From: Macrostomum hystrix
Taxonomy: Eukaryota; Platyhelminthes; Macrostomidae
Length of the DNA stretch: 64,000 bases
NCBI GenBank assembly: GCA_950097015.1
Contig: CATNEN010000009.1
Span: 312,501 to 376,500, forward strand
Reading direction: 5' to 3'
Part shown: in pieces, positions 11,358 through 24,660 of the stretch
Position numbering within the stretch: the first letter of the stretch is position 1
Layout: each line of letters opens with the position of its first letter
Position numbers and translations under genes: made by a program
The notes under the pieces: model-generated
Seen by the model: only the letters and a program-made list of their open reading frames with translations
Told to the model about the DNA's origin: nothing
The model's database searches: none

Positions 11358-13171
11358 CTGCGGAGGTGAGGAGGTACAGCCCCTGTTTACACAGTGCTCA
11401 CAACAAGCATGGTATCATCGAATTCGAAGCGCTGCTGATGCAACACTCACCTGGGCAGAGCGCATACAAATCCGCGGACTCGTCGCCCACTTCGCAGCGA
11501 AGACGGAGCCGGCCACGGACGCCGGCAGCGGAGCAGTTGAGCAGCTCAGCCTCTTCAGCGGGCGCGCGCAATAGCGGGTCGCCGCCGCACTGGCCACTGC
11601 CGTTGACAATCGTACGAAGCAGAGCCCAGCCATCGGGGGACAGCAGGATTCCGCCGACTGCGCGAATCCGAGGCCGCATAGAAGGGTAAGAGCAGGTGGA
11701 GCGACAGGTGAGTCGCAGGCCACCGCCAACGCTGGTCAGATCAAAGGGCGCCGCAAGGCTGCCGTTGCCGCGAAGCCGCGCAGTGGTCGAAGCGGAGACA
11801 GCGGTGAACGAGCGGATGCGGGCGGGCACTGGAGGGCGGATTGAGTTCGAAAGGCTTTGGAGATTAATTTGCCAATACACTGACTGTCTGATGCGCCATT
11901 CTCTGACTGTCTGATGTGATATGCACTCACTGACTGTCTGATGTCGCGATATTCATTCACTGACTGTCTGATGTGATATGCACTCACTGACTGTCTGATG
12001 TGATATGCACTCACTGACTGTCTGATGTGATATGCACTCACTGACTGTCTGATGTCGTGATATGCACTCACTGACTGTCTGATGTGATATGCATTCACTG
12101 ACTGTCTGATGTGATATGTATTCACTGACTGTCTGATGTGATATGCATTCACTGACTGTCTGATGTGATATGCACTCACTGACTGTCTGATGTGATATTC
12201 ATTCACTGACTGTCTGATGTGATATGCATTCACTGACTGTCTGATGTCGTGATATGTATTCACTGACTGTCTGATGTGATATGTATTCACTGACTGTCTG
12301 ATGTGATATGTATTCACTGACTGTCTGATGTGATATGTATTCACTGACTGTCTGATGTGATATGTATTCACTGACTGTCTGATGTCGTGATGTGCATTCG
12401 CTGACTGTCTGATGCGCCATTCTCTGACTGTCTGATGTGATATGCACTCACTGACTGTCTGATGTGATATGCACTCACTGACTGTCTGATGTGATAGTGA
12501 TATGCACTCACTGACTGTCTGATGTCGCGATATGCATTCACGGACTGTCTGGTGTGCATTCACAGACTGTCTGATATGCCATTCACTGACTGTCTGATGT
12601 CGTTATGTGCCATTCACTGACTCTCTTATGTCGTGATGTGCATTCACTGACTGTCTAATGGGCCTACCAACTGACTACACTGTGCATCTCTACTCTCCTG
12701 TAGGAGTAATGTTTCTAAAAACAGTACATTAAGAGAACACTTACTGGTAGCATTGAGAAACAGAGAGCTGCTGCTGGTGGCATATTTGCATAGCCAGTGC
12801 CCACGGTCTGTCCACTGCACACTTTTGATAGATAGCACAAACTGAGTTGCTAGGCTATGGTTTGGGTTATTGCACCACATTGAGCGATGCTTGCTAGCCT
12901 GGTATGGTAGGCAAAATTCAGCAAAATCGTTTTTATTGAAATGCCAATAAACTGAGTGGCGCAGCAGTGTCCTATTGCCACCAATAACCACATGGCAAGT
13001 GAGATTGACAGGACTACCAACAGAGACTATATTTGGACTGGCAGATATGCTAATGTTAAAGCCATGGCAGACAGGCTCCAGTGTAGCCACTACTAGCAAA
13101 AGTAGAACCAGGGCAGCATTGGCTGTATCAAACATTGCAAATGCTGAAAAATTGACAGACAATATTATCAT
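11143..13171 (-). CDS. Single-pass membrane protein with Ig-like domains
   Basis: Three exons join in matching phase: 13171-12745 (ends phase 1 at ACCA|gtaagt), 11828-11451 (2 bases then codons, ends phase 1 at CCCAG|gtgagt) and 11357-11143 (TGA). The product is about 339 residues. In order it has a hydrophobic signal peptide (AALVLLLLVVATL), an Ig-like domain (NLTC, VYWHF, WTDRGHWLCKY, the D-x-G-x-x-x-C pattern), a second cysteine-rich Ig-like region (GGLRLTC and LRLRCEV), a membrane segment (ASVLALLLAGLGFTIFC) and an acidic cytoplasmic tail of about 35 residues ending RRTRQLPVRV. It is likely a cell-surface adhesion or recognition protein; the specific family is not identified. Translation may start at the second Met (13135), which gives a more typical signal peptide. 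The first intron (12744-11829) is almost entirely a 27-bp minisatellite. Confidence 0.7.
11451..11828 (-). CDS. Ig-protein exon 2: second Ig-like region
   Basis: GC-rich exon beginning after gccctccag. It contains SVGGGLRLTC and LRLRCEVGDESADLYALC. Six cysteines suggest extra disulfides. Assignment as an Ig fold is from spacing and the SVGGxLRLTC start, which parallels SVGSPVNLTC in exon 1. Confidence 0.65.
11875..12655. repeat. 27-bp minisatellite in Ig-gene intron 1
   Basis: The unit is cactgactgtctgatgtgat followed by atgcact, with about 28 copies and occasional longer variants containing atgtcgtgat. The period is nine codons, so the minus strand reads open for up to 275 codons and joins the second exon in another frame; that open frame is an artefact. 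Confidence 0.95.
12745..13171 (-). CDS. Ig-protein exon 1: signal peptide, Ig domain
   Basis: Encodes the signal peptide and a first Ig-like domain. The two expected cysteines sit in VNLTCHVV and GHWLCKYA, and a core tryptophan in VYWHF. Several N-x-S/T sequons occur (NIS, NLT, NRT, NHS, NAT). The exon is AT-rich compared with exons 2 and 3. Confidence 0.7.
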
Positions 13172-14620
13172 TTTTAATATATAACAATATTAAAACACAA
13201 AGCATTATCTATTGCAAAACTTAGATGTATTATTTCTGTAGCTGCAGCCTACAATAGCTATAACTTTAGTAAATATATATTTTGTATTAAACAATAATCC
13301 ACAAGCAAAGTAGGCTTACTACCTACTGGCTACTGCATGTTAGGGAAGCTAAGATCCTACTTAGTGTTTCTGTCCTATCCTAAATTGAGATGGCAGAAAG
13401 AAAAGCAAAGGCCTAATCTATTCAAATGATCATATACAACTAAACCAAGCAATAAATATTCATAATTCAAATTAGGCATAGCTATAGGTAATAGACATTT
13501 GCCCATTTGTTTAGAGATGCAAAATGGCTCAATAATCTAGCTAGCCCAATATATATGTACATATATTTACTTTTTAAAACATCAAGGAACAAATGTCCAT
13601 ACAAATGACTCACTAAAGCTAAAAGCTAAAACAGGAAAAGAGGAATTGGGGGCAGTGAAGATAGGCCTAATGTATAGGGATGTATAGGCCTATTAAATAG
13701 GCCTGATGTTTCAGAAGCTAACTATGCATAGAATGCTATGCAAGTGCATTTTGTTCTATACTATTGAAATTAGTCCTTAGGACAGTTGGTAAGACATTAT
13801 CATCCAAAAGTCAAATTGCTTAGAATGAATAACTAAGAATACAAGAATAGCTACAATAACAATAAAATTATTAAAAGTTTTATTTCAATATTAAATAGTT
13901 AGCTGGTTAGCTTAGCTGGTTAAATATTTTTTCATAATAATATTTATGAGTAGTTAGACTGTTGCTGCTAGTTTATTGCTAGCTTAAATAAAGAAAGGAC
14001 TAAATTATTAAATAGAGTTCTTGAATTCATTGGTGAATATTGGTGAAATATAAGTTATATATCTAGGATATAGCTGCATACAGCATATCTAACGACTGTT
14101 AAATACAAAGCAACAGAAGAGCATTCAGAAAAGAAGCTCAAACCATGAATAGGTAACAAGCCCAGTGGATGTTATCTGGCTTTTCTGCTGGCCTTGAAAT
14201 AGTTCAATATCATTTTTACTTATCATTGATTTTCGCTAGAACTGGCTCTGTTGAAACAAAAATAATTAAACTCTAGTTTAAAATCATAATATATTAAGAG
14301 TATTTTACTAGAAGAGACGAGCCGACAGCTAGCATAACCTAAATTTAACAGGCTTTGAAGTACTGGTCAAAATCTATGCTTTTTTCTCTTTGTCTTCGTG
14401 CTCATGACATGAGTAACCCACCTATTCTAAAAATAGAAGTAGTATTTTATTGTGAGATTCCTGTTTGCACTAATCATTTAACTCAAAGAACAATTATATT
14501 TTAAATTTTTAATACCTTGCTCTAATTGTAAACTGATGTCATTTTAATCCCCAAATACTTGTTAATGTATATTACGCCGAAGAAGCCGGAATCCGAATCA
14601 GCTGACGAACGACGAACGAA
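13172..14620. other. AT-rich intergenic DNA left of Helitron array
   Basis: No supported gene. It should include the promoter of the Ig-domain gene, transcribed leftward, but no clear core element stands out. The last bases before the element, gacgaacgaa, give the 5' insertion context ending in A. Confidence 0.5.
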
Positions 14621-15231
14621 TCCACTATACTAAAAATGAAATGCTTGCTTGCTTGCTTGGTTGCTTGCTTGTAATTGATTTTCTTCCGAACGGCTCAACC
14701 GATTTTCACCATTTCTTCACCAAAAGATGCCAAATATGGGGACAATTTTACACGTATTTTTATTAAGCTAAATTCCATTGCCAAGGGGATTAAATATTCG
14801 AAAAACATGATTTTTTCAAAGGTCAAACCATCTTGGCCTATTGAGAATTTTATTACTCACTGCCGCTGAATTAGAATTGCATCGTCAAATTGCGCAACAC
14901 CCCCTCGCTGATTGAATTTGAAGCCTGCACTCTGGAGACAAATTGGAAATAAATGTACACAACCAACCGCGAGACTGAGTGTACTCTATTTTCTTACTTC
15001 ATTGTACAAAGCCAGAACTTTGAGAATTCATTTTATAAGGCTGATTTCTGCACCCACTAACCAACAGTCGGAATAGCCGATGTGTAGGCACTAGGAATAC
15101 GTTAGGCTAGGCTAGGGTTCGATTCTGCACTGCGTCAAATCATTTAGACTAATTTTCAGCCAGTAGTGATTGAAGACTATTTTATATTATTTTTTTCATT
15201 TCGTAAATAAAATATCATAAATCATAGCACA

Positions 15232-18200
15232 CAGGCTAAACCAGAGTTTGAATCATGGCTAAACCAGAGTCTGAATCATGGCTAAACCAGAGTCTGAATC
15301 CTGGCTAAACCAGAGTCTGAATCCTGGCTAAACCAGAGTCTGAATCATGGCTACACCAGAGTCTGAATCATGGCTAAACCAGAGTCTGAATCCTGGCTAA
15401 ACCAGAGTCTGAATCCTGGCTAAACCAGAGTCTGAATCATGGCTACACCAGGGTTTGAATCATAGCTAAACCAGAGTTTGAATCATAGCTAAACAAGCGT
15501 CTGAATCATGGCAAAACCAGAGTTTCAATCATGGCTAAACCAGATTTTGAATTATGGATAAACAAGTGTCTGAATCATGGCTAAACCAGAGTTTGAATCA
15601 TGGCTAAATCAGAGTCTGAATCATGGCTGAACCAGAGTCTGAATCATGGCTAAACCAGAGTCTGAATCCTGGCTAAACCAGAGTCTGAATCCTGGCTAAA
15701 CCAGAGTCTGAATCATGGCTACACCAGAGTCTGAATCATGGCTAAACCAGAGTTTGAATCATGGCTAAACCAGCGTCTGAATCATGGCTAAACCAGAGTT
15801 TGAATCATGGCTAAACCAGAGACTAAATCATGGCTACACCAGGGTTTGAATCATAGCTAAACAAGCGTCTGAATCATGGCAAAACCAGAGTTTCAATCAT
15901 GGCTAAACCAGATTTTGAATTATGGATAAACAAGTGTCTGAATCATGGCTAAATCAGAGTCTGAATCATGGCTGAACCAGAGTCTGAATCATGGCTAAAC
16001 CAGAGTCTGAATCATGGCTACACCAGAGTCTGAATCATGCCAAAACCAGAGTTTTAATCATGGCTAAACCAGAGTTTGAATCATGGCTAAACAAGCGTCT
16101 GAATCATGGCTAAAGCAGAGACTAAATCATGGCTACACCAGGGTTTGAATCATGGCAAAACCAGAGTTTTAATCATGGCTAAACAAGCGTCTGAATCATG
16201 GCTAAACCAGAGTTTGAATCATGGCAAAACCAGAGTTTCAATCATGGCTAAACCAGAGTTTGAATCATGGCTAAACAGGCGTCTGAATCATGGCTAAACC
16301 AGAGACTAAATCATGGCTACACCAGGGTTTGAATCATGGCTAAACCAGAGATTAAATCATGGCTACACCAGGGTTTGAATCATGGCTAAACCAGAGATTA
16401 AATCATGGCTAAACAAGCGTCTGAATCATGGCTAAACCAGAGTTTGAATCATGGCTAAACAAGCGTCTGAATCATGGCTAAACCAGAGACTAAATCATGG
16501 CTACACCAGAATTTGAATCATGGCTAAACCAGAGACTAAATCATGGCTACACCAGGGTTTGAATCATGGCTAAACCAGAGTTTGAATCATGGCTAAACCA
16601 GAGACTAAATCATGGCTACACCAGGGTTTGAATCATGGCTAAACCAGAGACTAAATCATGGCTACACCAGAGTTTGAATCATGGCTAAACCAGAGACTAA
16701 ATCATGGCTACACCAGAGTTTGAATCATGGCTACACCAGAGTCTGAATCATGGCTAAACCAGAGTTTGAATCATGGCTAAACCAGCGTCTGAATCATGGC
16801 TAAACCAGAGTTTGAATCATGGCTAAACCAGAGACTAAATCATGGCTACACCAGGGTTTGAATCATAGCTAAACCAGAGTTTGAATCATAGCTAAACAAG
16901 CGTCTGAATCATGGCAAAACCAGAGTTTCAATCATGGCTAAACCAGATTTTGAATTATGGATAAACAAGTGTCTGAATCATGGCTAAACCAGAGTTTGAA
17001 TCATGGCTAAATCAGAGTCTGAATCATGGCTGAACCAGAGTCTGAATCATGGCTAAACCAGAGTCTGAATCATGGCTACACCAGAGTCTGAATCATGCCA
17101 AAACCAGAGTTTGAATCATGGCTAAACCAGAGTTTGAATCATGGCCAAACAAGCGTCTGAATCATGGCTAAACCAGAGACTAAATCATGGCTACACCAGG
17201 GTTTGAATCATGGCAAAACCAGAGTTTTAATCATGGCTAAACAAGCGTCTGAATCATGGCTAAACCAGAGTTTGAATCATGGCAAAACCAGAGTTTCAAT
17301 CATGGCTAAACCAGAGTTTGAATCATGGCTAAACAAGCGTCTGAATCATGGCTAAACCAGAGTTTGAATCATGGCTAAACAAGCGTCTGAATCATGGCTA
17401 AACCAGAGTTTGAATCATGGCTAAACAAGCGTCTGAATGATGGCTAAACCAGAGACTAAATCATGGCTACACCAGGGTTTGAATCATGGCTAAACCAGAG
17501 ACTAAATCATGGCTACACCAGGCTTTGAATCATGGCTAAACCAGAGACTAAATCATGGCTACACCAGAGTTTGAATCATAGCTAAACAAGCGTCTGAATC
17601 ATGGCTAAACCAGAGTTTGAATCATGGCTAAACCAGAGTTTGAATCATGGCTAAACCAGAGTTTCAACCATGGCAAAACCAGAGTTTGAATCATGGCTAA
17701 ACCAGAGACTAAATCATGGCTACACCAGGGTTTGAATCATGGCTAAACCAGAGACTAAATCATGGCTACACCAGAGTTTGAATCATAGCTAAACAAGCGT
17801 CTGAATCATGGCTAAACCAGAGTTTGAATCATGGCTAAACAAGAGTTTGAACCATGGCTAAACCAGAGTCTGAATCATGGCTAAACCAGAGTTTCAATCA
17901 TGGCTAAACCAGAGTCTGAATCATGGCTAAACAAGCGTCTGAATCATGGCTAAACCAGAGACTAAATCATGGCTACACCAGGGTTTGAATCATGGCAAAA
18001 CCAGAGTTTTAATCATGGCTAAACAAGCGTCTGAATCATGGCTAAACCAGAGTTTGAATCATGGCAAAACCAGAGTTTCAATCATGGCTAAGCCAGAGTT
18101 TGAATCATGGCTAAACAAGCGTCTGAATCATGGCTAAACCAGAGACTAAATCATGGCTACACCAGGGTTTGAATCATGGCTAAACCAGAGATTAAATCAT

Positions 18201-18535
18201 GGCTACACCAGGGTTTGAATCATGGCTAAACCAGAGTTTGAATCATGGCTACACCAGAGTTTAAATCATGGCTAAAGCAGACTTTAAATCATCACAGCGT
18301 CTGAATCATGGCTAAACCAGAGTTTGAATCATGGCTACACCAGAGTTTAAATCATGGCTAAAGCAGACTTTAAATCATCACAGCGTCTGAATCATGGCTA
18401 AACCAGAGTTTGAATCATGGCTAAATTAGAGTTTGAAACATGGTAAAACGAGAGTTTGAATCATAGCCCACCAGGGTTTAAAACATGGCGAAACCTGAGT
18501 TTGAATCTTGGCTAACCCAGCGTTTGAAAAATCAA
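15232..18535. repeat. 23-bp satellite inside unit 1
   Basis: The unit is gctaaaccagagtctgaatc followed by atg. Variant copies include acaccaggg, acaagcgtc and agactaaat. Blocks recur at 1058 bp (46 monomers) and 782 bp (34 monomers), seen from identical segments near 16106, 17164 and 17946. The same array recurs in all six units. Confidence 0.95.
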
Positions 18536-19546
18536 CGTCAACTGGGGAGTCATCATCAAAATGGGGATCAAGGTAAACTGGAGGATAATCGTCAACTGGA
18601 GGATTTTGGTTAACTGGGGGATAATTGTCAACTGGGGGATCATTGTCAACTGTGGGATCATTGTCAACTGGGGGATCATTGTCAACTGGGGGGTAATGGT
18701 CAACTGGGGGATAATTGTAAACTGGGGAATCATCATAAACTGGGGATCATCATCAACTGGGGGATCATCATCAACTGGGGGATCATTGTCAACTGGGGGG
18801 TAATGGTCAACTGGGGGATAATTGTCAACTGGGGGAATCTTCATAAACTGGGGATCATCATCAACTGGGGGATCATCATCAACTGGGGGATCATTGTCAA
18901 CTAGGGATCATTGTCAACTGGGGGATCATTGTCAAATGGGGGATCATTGTCAACTGCGGGATCATTGTAAACTGGGGGATCATTGTCAACTGGGGGATCA
19001 TTGTCAACTGGGGGATCATGGCCAACTGGGGGATCATTGTGAACTGGGGGGATCATTGTCAACTGGGGATCATCATCAACTGGGGGATCATTGTCAACTG
19101 GGGTATCATTGTCAACTGGGGGATCATTGTCAACTGGGGGATCATTGTCAACTGGGGAATGATTGTCAACTGGGTAATCATTGTCAAGGGGGGATCATTG
19201 TCAACTGGGGGGGAATTGTCAACTGGGGGGATCATTGTCAACTGGGGGATCATTGTCAACTGGGGGAACATTGTCAACTGGGGGATCATTGTCAACTGGG
19301 GGATCATTGTCAACTGGGGGGAACATTGTCAACTGGGGGATCATTGTCAACTGGGGGGATCATTGTCAACTGGGGGATCATTGTCAACTGGGGGAACATT
19401 GTCAACTGGGGGATCATTGTCAACTGGGGGATCATTGTCAACTGGGGGGATCATTGTCAACTGGGGGAACATTGTCAACTGGGGGATCATTGTCAACTGG
19501 GGGAACATTGTCAACTGGGGGATCATTGTCAACTGGGGGAAAATTG
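18535..19546. repeat. 18-bp satellite inside unit 1
   Basis: The unit is gtcaactgggggatcatt with single-base length changes in the G run. Because 18 is divisible by 3, several frames on both strands stay open; none resembles a protein. The plus strand carries a run of about five guanines per unit. Confidence 0.95.
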
Positions 19547-19610
19547 TAGCTTAAAAAAGCTGAAAATACAGCTGCTAAAAAGTATATACAAGACGAATTA
19601 AAAATATTTC

Positions 19611-19640
19611 TGCTCCCCGATGGGGGGCAAAACATGCTAG
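19611..19640 (+). other. Helitron-type 3' terminus: hairpin plus CTAG
   Basis: The arms GCTCCCC (19612-19618) and GGGGGGC (19622-19628) can pair with one G-T wobble around a GAT loop, and T19611/A19629 extend the stem. Eleven bases follow, ending in CTAG. Equivalent ends occur at 24660, 29680, 34485, 39916 and 45907, with loop GAT or GAA. A hairpin close to a 3' CTRR end is the hallmark of Helitrons. Confidence 0.75.
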
Positions 19641-22600
19641 TCCACTATACTAAAAATGAAATGCTTGCTTGCTTGCTTGGTTGCTTGCTTGTAATTGATT
19701 TTCTCCCGAACGGCTCAACCGATTTTCACCATTTCTTCACCAAAAGATGCCAAATATGGGGACAATTTTACACGTATTTTTATTAAGCTAAATTCCATTG
19801 CCAAGGGGATTAAATATTCGAAAAACATGATTTTTTCAAAGGTCAAACCATCTTGGCCTATTGAGAATTTTATTACTCACTGCCGCTGAATTAGAATTGC
19901 ATCGTCAAATTGCGCAACACCCCCTCGCTGATTGAATTTGAAGCCTGCACTCTGGAGACAAATTGGAAATAAATGTACACAACCAACCGCGAGACTGAGT
20001 GTACTCTATTTTCTTACTTCATTGTACAAAGCCAGAACTTTGAGAATTCATTTTATAAGGCTGATTTCTGCACCCACTAACCAACAGTCGGAATAGCCGA
20101 TGTGTAGGCACTAGGAATACGTTAGGCTAGGCTAGGGTTCGATTCTGCACTGCGTCAAATCATTTAGACTAATTTTCAGCCAGTAGTGATTGAAGACTAT
20201 TTTATATTATTTTTTTCATTTCGTAAATAAAATATCATAAATCATAGCACACAGGCTAAACCAGAGTTTGAATCATGGCTAAACCAGAGTCTGAATCATG
20301 GCTAAACCAGAGTCTGAATCCTGGCTAAACCAGAGTCTGAATCCTGGCTAAACCAGAGTCTGAATCATGGCTACACCAGAGTCTGAATCATGGCTAAACC
20401 AGAGTCTGAATCCTGGCTAAACCAGAGTCTGAATCCTGGCTAAACCAGAGTCTGAATCATGGCTACACCAGGGTTTGAATCATAGCTAAACCAGAGTTTG
20501 AATCATAGCTAAACAAGCGTCTGAATCATGGCAAAACCAGAGTTTCAATCATGGCTAAACCAGATTTTGAATTATGGATAAACAAGTGTCTGAATCATGG
20601 CTAAACCAGAGTTTGAATCATGGCTAAATCAGAGTCTGAATCATGGCTGAACCAGAGTCTGAATCATGGCTAAACCAGAGTCTGAATCCTGGCTAAACCA
20701 GAGTCTGAATCCTGGCTAAACCAGAGTCTGAATCATGGCTACACCAGAGTCTGAATCATGGCTAAACCAGAGTTTGAATCATGGCTAAACCAGCGTCTGA
20801 ATCATGGCTAAACCAGAGTTTGAATCATGGCTAAACCAGAGACTAAATCATGGCTACACCAGGGTTTGAATCATAGCTAAACAAGCGTCTGAATCATGGC
20901 AAAACCAGAGTTTCAATCATGGCTAAACCAGATTTTGAATTATGGATAAACAAGTGTCTGAATCATGGCTAAATCAGAGTCTGAATCATGGCTGAACCAG
21001 AGTCTGAATCATGGCTAAACCAGAGTCTGAATCATGGCTACACCAGAGTCTGAATCATGCCAAAACCAGAGTTTTAATCATGGCTAAACCAGAGTTTGAA
21101 TCATGGCTAAACAAGCGTCTGAATCATGGCTAAAGCAGAGACTAAATCATGGCTACACCAGGGTTTGAATCATGGCAAAACCAGAGTTTTAATCATGGCT
21201 AAACAAGCGTCTGAATCATGGCTAAACCAGAGTTTGAATCATGGCAAAACCAGAGTTTCAATCATGGCTAAACCAGAGTTTGAATCATGGCTAAACAGGC
21301 GTCTGAATCATGGCTAAACCAGAGACTAAATCATGGCTACACCAGGGTTTGAATCATGGCTAAACCAGAGATTAAATCATGGCTACACCAGGGTTTGAAT
21401 CATGGCTAAACCAGAGATTAAATCATGGCTAAACAAGCGTCTGAATCATGGCTAAACCAGAGTTTGAATCATGGCTAAACAAGCGTCTGAATCATGGCTA
21501 AACCAGAGACTAAATCATGGCTACACCAGAATTTGAATCATGGCTAAACCAGAGACTAAATCATGGCTACACCAGGGTTTGAATCATGGCTAAACCAGAG
21601 TTTGAATCATGGCTAAACCAGAGACTAAATCATGGCTACACCAGGGTTTGAATCATGGCTAAACCAGAGACTAAATCATGGCTACACCAGAGTTTGAATC
21701 ATGGCTAAACCAGAGACTAAATCATGGCTACACCAGAGTTTGAATCATGGCTACACCAGAGTCTGAATCATGGCTAAACCAGAGTTTGAATCATGGCTAA
21801 ACCAGCGTCTGAATCATGGCTAAACCAGAGTTTGAATCATGGCTAAACCAGAGACTAAATCATGGCTACACCAGGGTTTGAATCATAGCTAAACCAGAGT
21901 TTGAATCATAGCTAAACAAGCGTCTGAATCATGGCAAAACCAGAGTTTCAATCATGGCTAAACCAGATTTTGAATTATGGATAAACAAGTGTCTGAATCA
22001 TGGCTAAACCAGAGTTTGAATCATGGCTAAATCAGAGTCTGAATCATGGCTGAACCAGAGTCTGAATCATGGCTAAACCAGAGTCTGAATCATGGCTACA
22101 CCAGAGTCTGAATCATGCCAAAACCAGAGTTTGAATCATGGCTAAACCAGAGTTTGAATCATGGCCAAACAAGCGTCTGAATCATGGCTAAACCAGAGAC
22201 TAAATCATGGCTACACCAGGGTTTGAATCATGGCAAAACCAGAGTTTTAATCATGGCTAAACAAGCGTCTGAATCATGGCTAAACCAGAGTTTGAATCAT
22301 GGCAAAACCAGAGTTTCAATCATGGCTAAACCAGAGTTTGAATCATGGCTAAACAAGCGTCTGAATCATGGCTAAACCAGAGTTTGAATCATGGCTAAAC
22401 AAGCGTCTGAATCATGGCTAAACCAGAGTTTGAATCATGGCTAAACAAGCGTCTGAATGATGGCTAAACCAGAGACTAAATCATGGCTACACCAGGGTTT
22501 GAATCATGGCTAAACCAGAGACTAAATCATGGCTACACCAGGCTTTGAATCATGGCTAAACCAGAGACTAAATCATGGCTACACCAGAGTTTGAATCATA

Positions 22601-24660
22601 GCTAAACAAGCGTCTGAATCATGGCTAAACCAGAGTTTGAATCATGGCTAAACCAGAGTTTGAATCATGGCTAAACCAGAGTTTCAACCATGGCAAAACC
22701 AGAGTTTGAATCATGGCTAAACCAGAGACTAAATCATGGCTACACCAGGGTTTGAATCATGGCTAAACCAGAGACTAAATCATGGCTACACCAGAGTTTG
22801 AATCATAGCTAAACAAGCGTCTGAATCATGGCTAAACCAGAGTTTGAATCATGGCTAAACAAGAGTTTGAACCATGGCTAAACCAGAGTCTGAATCATGG
22901 CTAAACCAGAGTTTCAATCATGGCTAAACCAGAGTCTGAATCATGGCTAAACAAGCGTCTGAATCATGGCTAAACCAGAGACTAAATCATGGCTACACCA
23001 GGGTTTGAATCATGGCAAAACCAGAGTTTTAATCATGGCTAAACAAGCGTCTGAATCATGGCTAAACCAGAGTTTGAATCATGGCAAAACCAGAGTTTCA
23101 ATCATGGCTAAGCCAGAGTTTGAATCATGGCTAAACAAGCGTCTGAATCATGGCTAAACCAGAGACTAAATCATGGCTACACCAGGGTTTGAATCATGGC
23201 TAAACCAGAGATTAAATCATGGCTACACCAGGGTTTGAATCATGGCTAAACCAGAGTTTGAATCATGGCTACACCAGAGTTTAAATCATGGCTAAAGCAG
23301 ACTTTAAATCATCACAGCGTCTGAATCATGGCTAAACCAGAGTTTGAATCATGGCTACACCAGAGTTTAAATCATGGCTAAAGCAGACTTTAAATCATCA
23401 CAGCGTCTGAATCATGGCTAAACCAGAGTTTGAATCATGGCTAAATTAGAGTTTGAAACATGGTAAAACGAGAGTTTGAATCATAGCCCACCAGGGTTTA
23501 AAACATGGCGAAACCTGAGTTTGAATCTTGGCTAACCCAGCGTTTGAAAAATCAACGTCAACTGGGGAGTCATCATCAAAATGGGGATCAAGGTAAACTG
23601 GAGGATAATCGTCAACTGGAGGATTTTGGTTAACTGGGGGATAATTGTCAACTGGGGGATCATTGTCAACTGTGGGATCATTGTCAACTGGGGGATCATT
23701 GTCAACTGGGGGGTAATGGTCAACTGGGGGATAATTGTAAACTGGGGAATCATCATAAACTGGGGATCATCATCAACTGGGGGATCATCATCAACTGGGG
23801 GATCATTGTCAACTGGGGGGTAATGGTCAACTGGGGGATAATTGTCAACTGGGGGAATCTTCATAAACTGGGGATCATCATCAACTGGGGGATCATCATC
23901 AACTGGGGGATCATTGTCAACTAGGGATCATTGTCAACTGGGGGATCATTGTCAAATGGGGGATCATTGTCAACTGCGGGATCATTGTAAACTGGGGGAT
24001 CATTGTCAACTGGGGGATCATTGTCAACTGGGGGATCATGGCCAACTGGGGGATCATTGTGAACTGGGGGGATCATTGTCAACTGGGGATCATCATCAAC
24101 TGGGGGATCATTGTCAACTGGGGTATCATTGTCAACTGGGGGATCATTGTCAACTGGGGGATCATTGTCAACTGGGGAATGATTGTCAACTGGGTAATCA
24201 TTGTCAAGGGGGGATCATTGTCAACTGGGGGGGAATTGTCAACTGGGGGGATCATTGTCAACTGGGGGATCATTGTCAACTGGGGGAACATTGTCAACTG
24301 GGGGATCATTGTCAACTGGGGGATCATTGTCAACTGGGGGGAACATTGTCAACTGGGGGATCATTGTCAACTGGGGGGATCATTGTCAACTGGGGGATCA
24401 TTGTCAACTGGGGGAACATTGTCAACTGGGGGATCATTGTCAACTGGGGGATCATTGTCAACTGGGGGGATCATTGTCAACTGGGGGAACATTGTCAACT
24501 GGGGGATCATTGTCAACTGGGGGAACATTGTCAACTGGGGGATCATTGTCAACTGGGGGAAAATTGTAGCTTAAAAAAGCTGAAAATACAGCTGCTAAAA
24601 AGTATATACAAGACGAATTAAAAATATTTCTGCTCCCCGATGGGGGGCAAAACATGCTAG
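19641..24660 (+). mobile_element. Helitron-like tandem unit 2 (5020 bp)
   Basis: Abuts unit 1 directly (CTAG|TCCACTATAC). Same length and layout as units 1 and 3, and I found no difference from unit 3 when reading the two in parallel. The 23-bp satellite runs about 20252-23555, and the 18-bp satellite about 23555-24566. Confidence 0.75.

Larger units (their letters stand above)
14621..19640 (+). mobile_element. Helitron-like tandem unit 1 (5020 bp)
   Basis: Starts TCCACTATACTAAAAATG and ends in a hairpin followed by aaacatgCTAG. In order it has a left flank with a GCTT-rich tract and unique sequence (to about 15230), a 23-bp satellite (about 15232-18535), an 18-bp satellite (about 18535-19546) and a 94-bp right flank. 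TC at the 5' end, CTAG at the 3' end preceded by a hairpin, and an A before the start match canonical Helitron termini. No Rep/helicase frame is present, so the unit is non-autonomous. A conserved 64-codon open frame near 14675 has no domain I recognise. It differs from unit 2 by at least one base (ttcttccg versus ttctcccg). Confidence 0.75.

Noticed and set aside
11736-12563. 275-codon minus-strand frame of RQSVNAYHI repeats
   Set aside because: Product of the 27-bp intron minisatellite; it enters the Ig-gene second exon in the wrong frame.
14675-14869. Conserved 64-codon frame at the start of each Helitron unit (RTAQPIFTISSPKDAKYG)
   Set aside because: It is conserved only because the units are copies; it is broken by the flank deletion in units 4 and 6, and resembles no known Helitron protein.
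18512-19601. Long open frames such as repeating DHCQLG, IIVNWG and PQLTMIP (also in every other Helitron unit)
   Set aside because: They are translations of the 18-bp satellite, open in several frames on both strands at once, with no domain, start context or splice signals.
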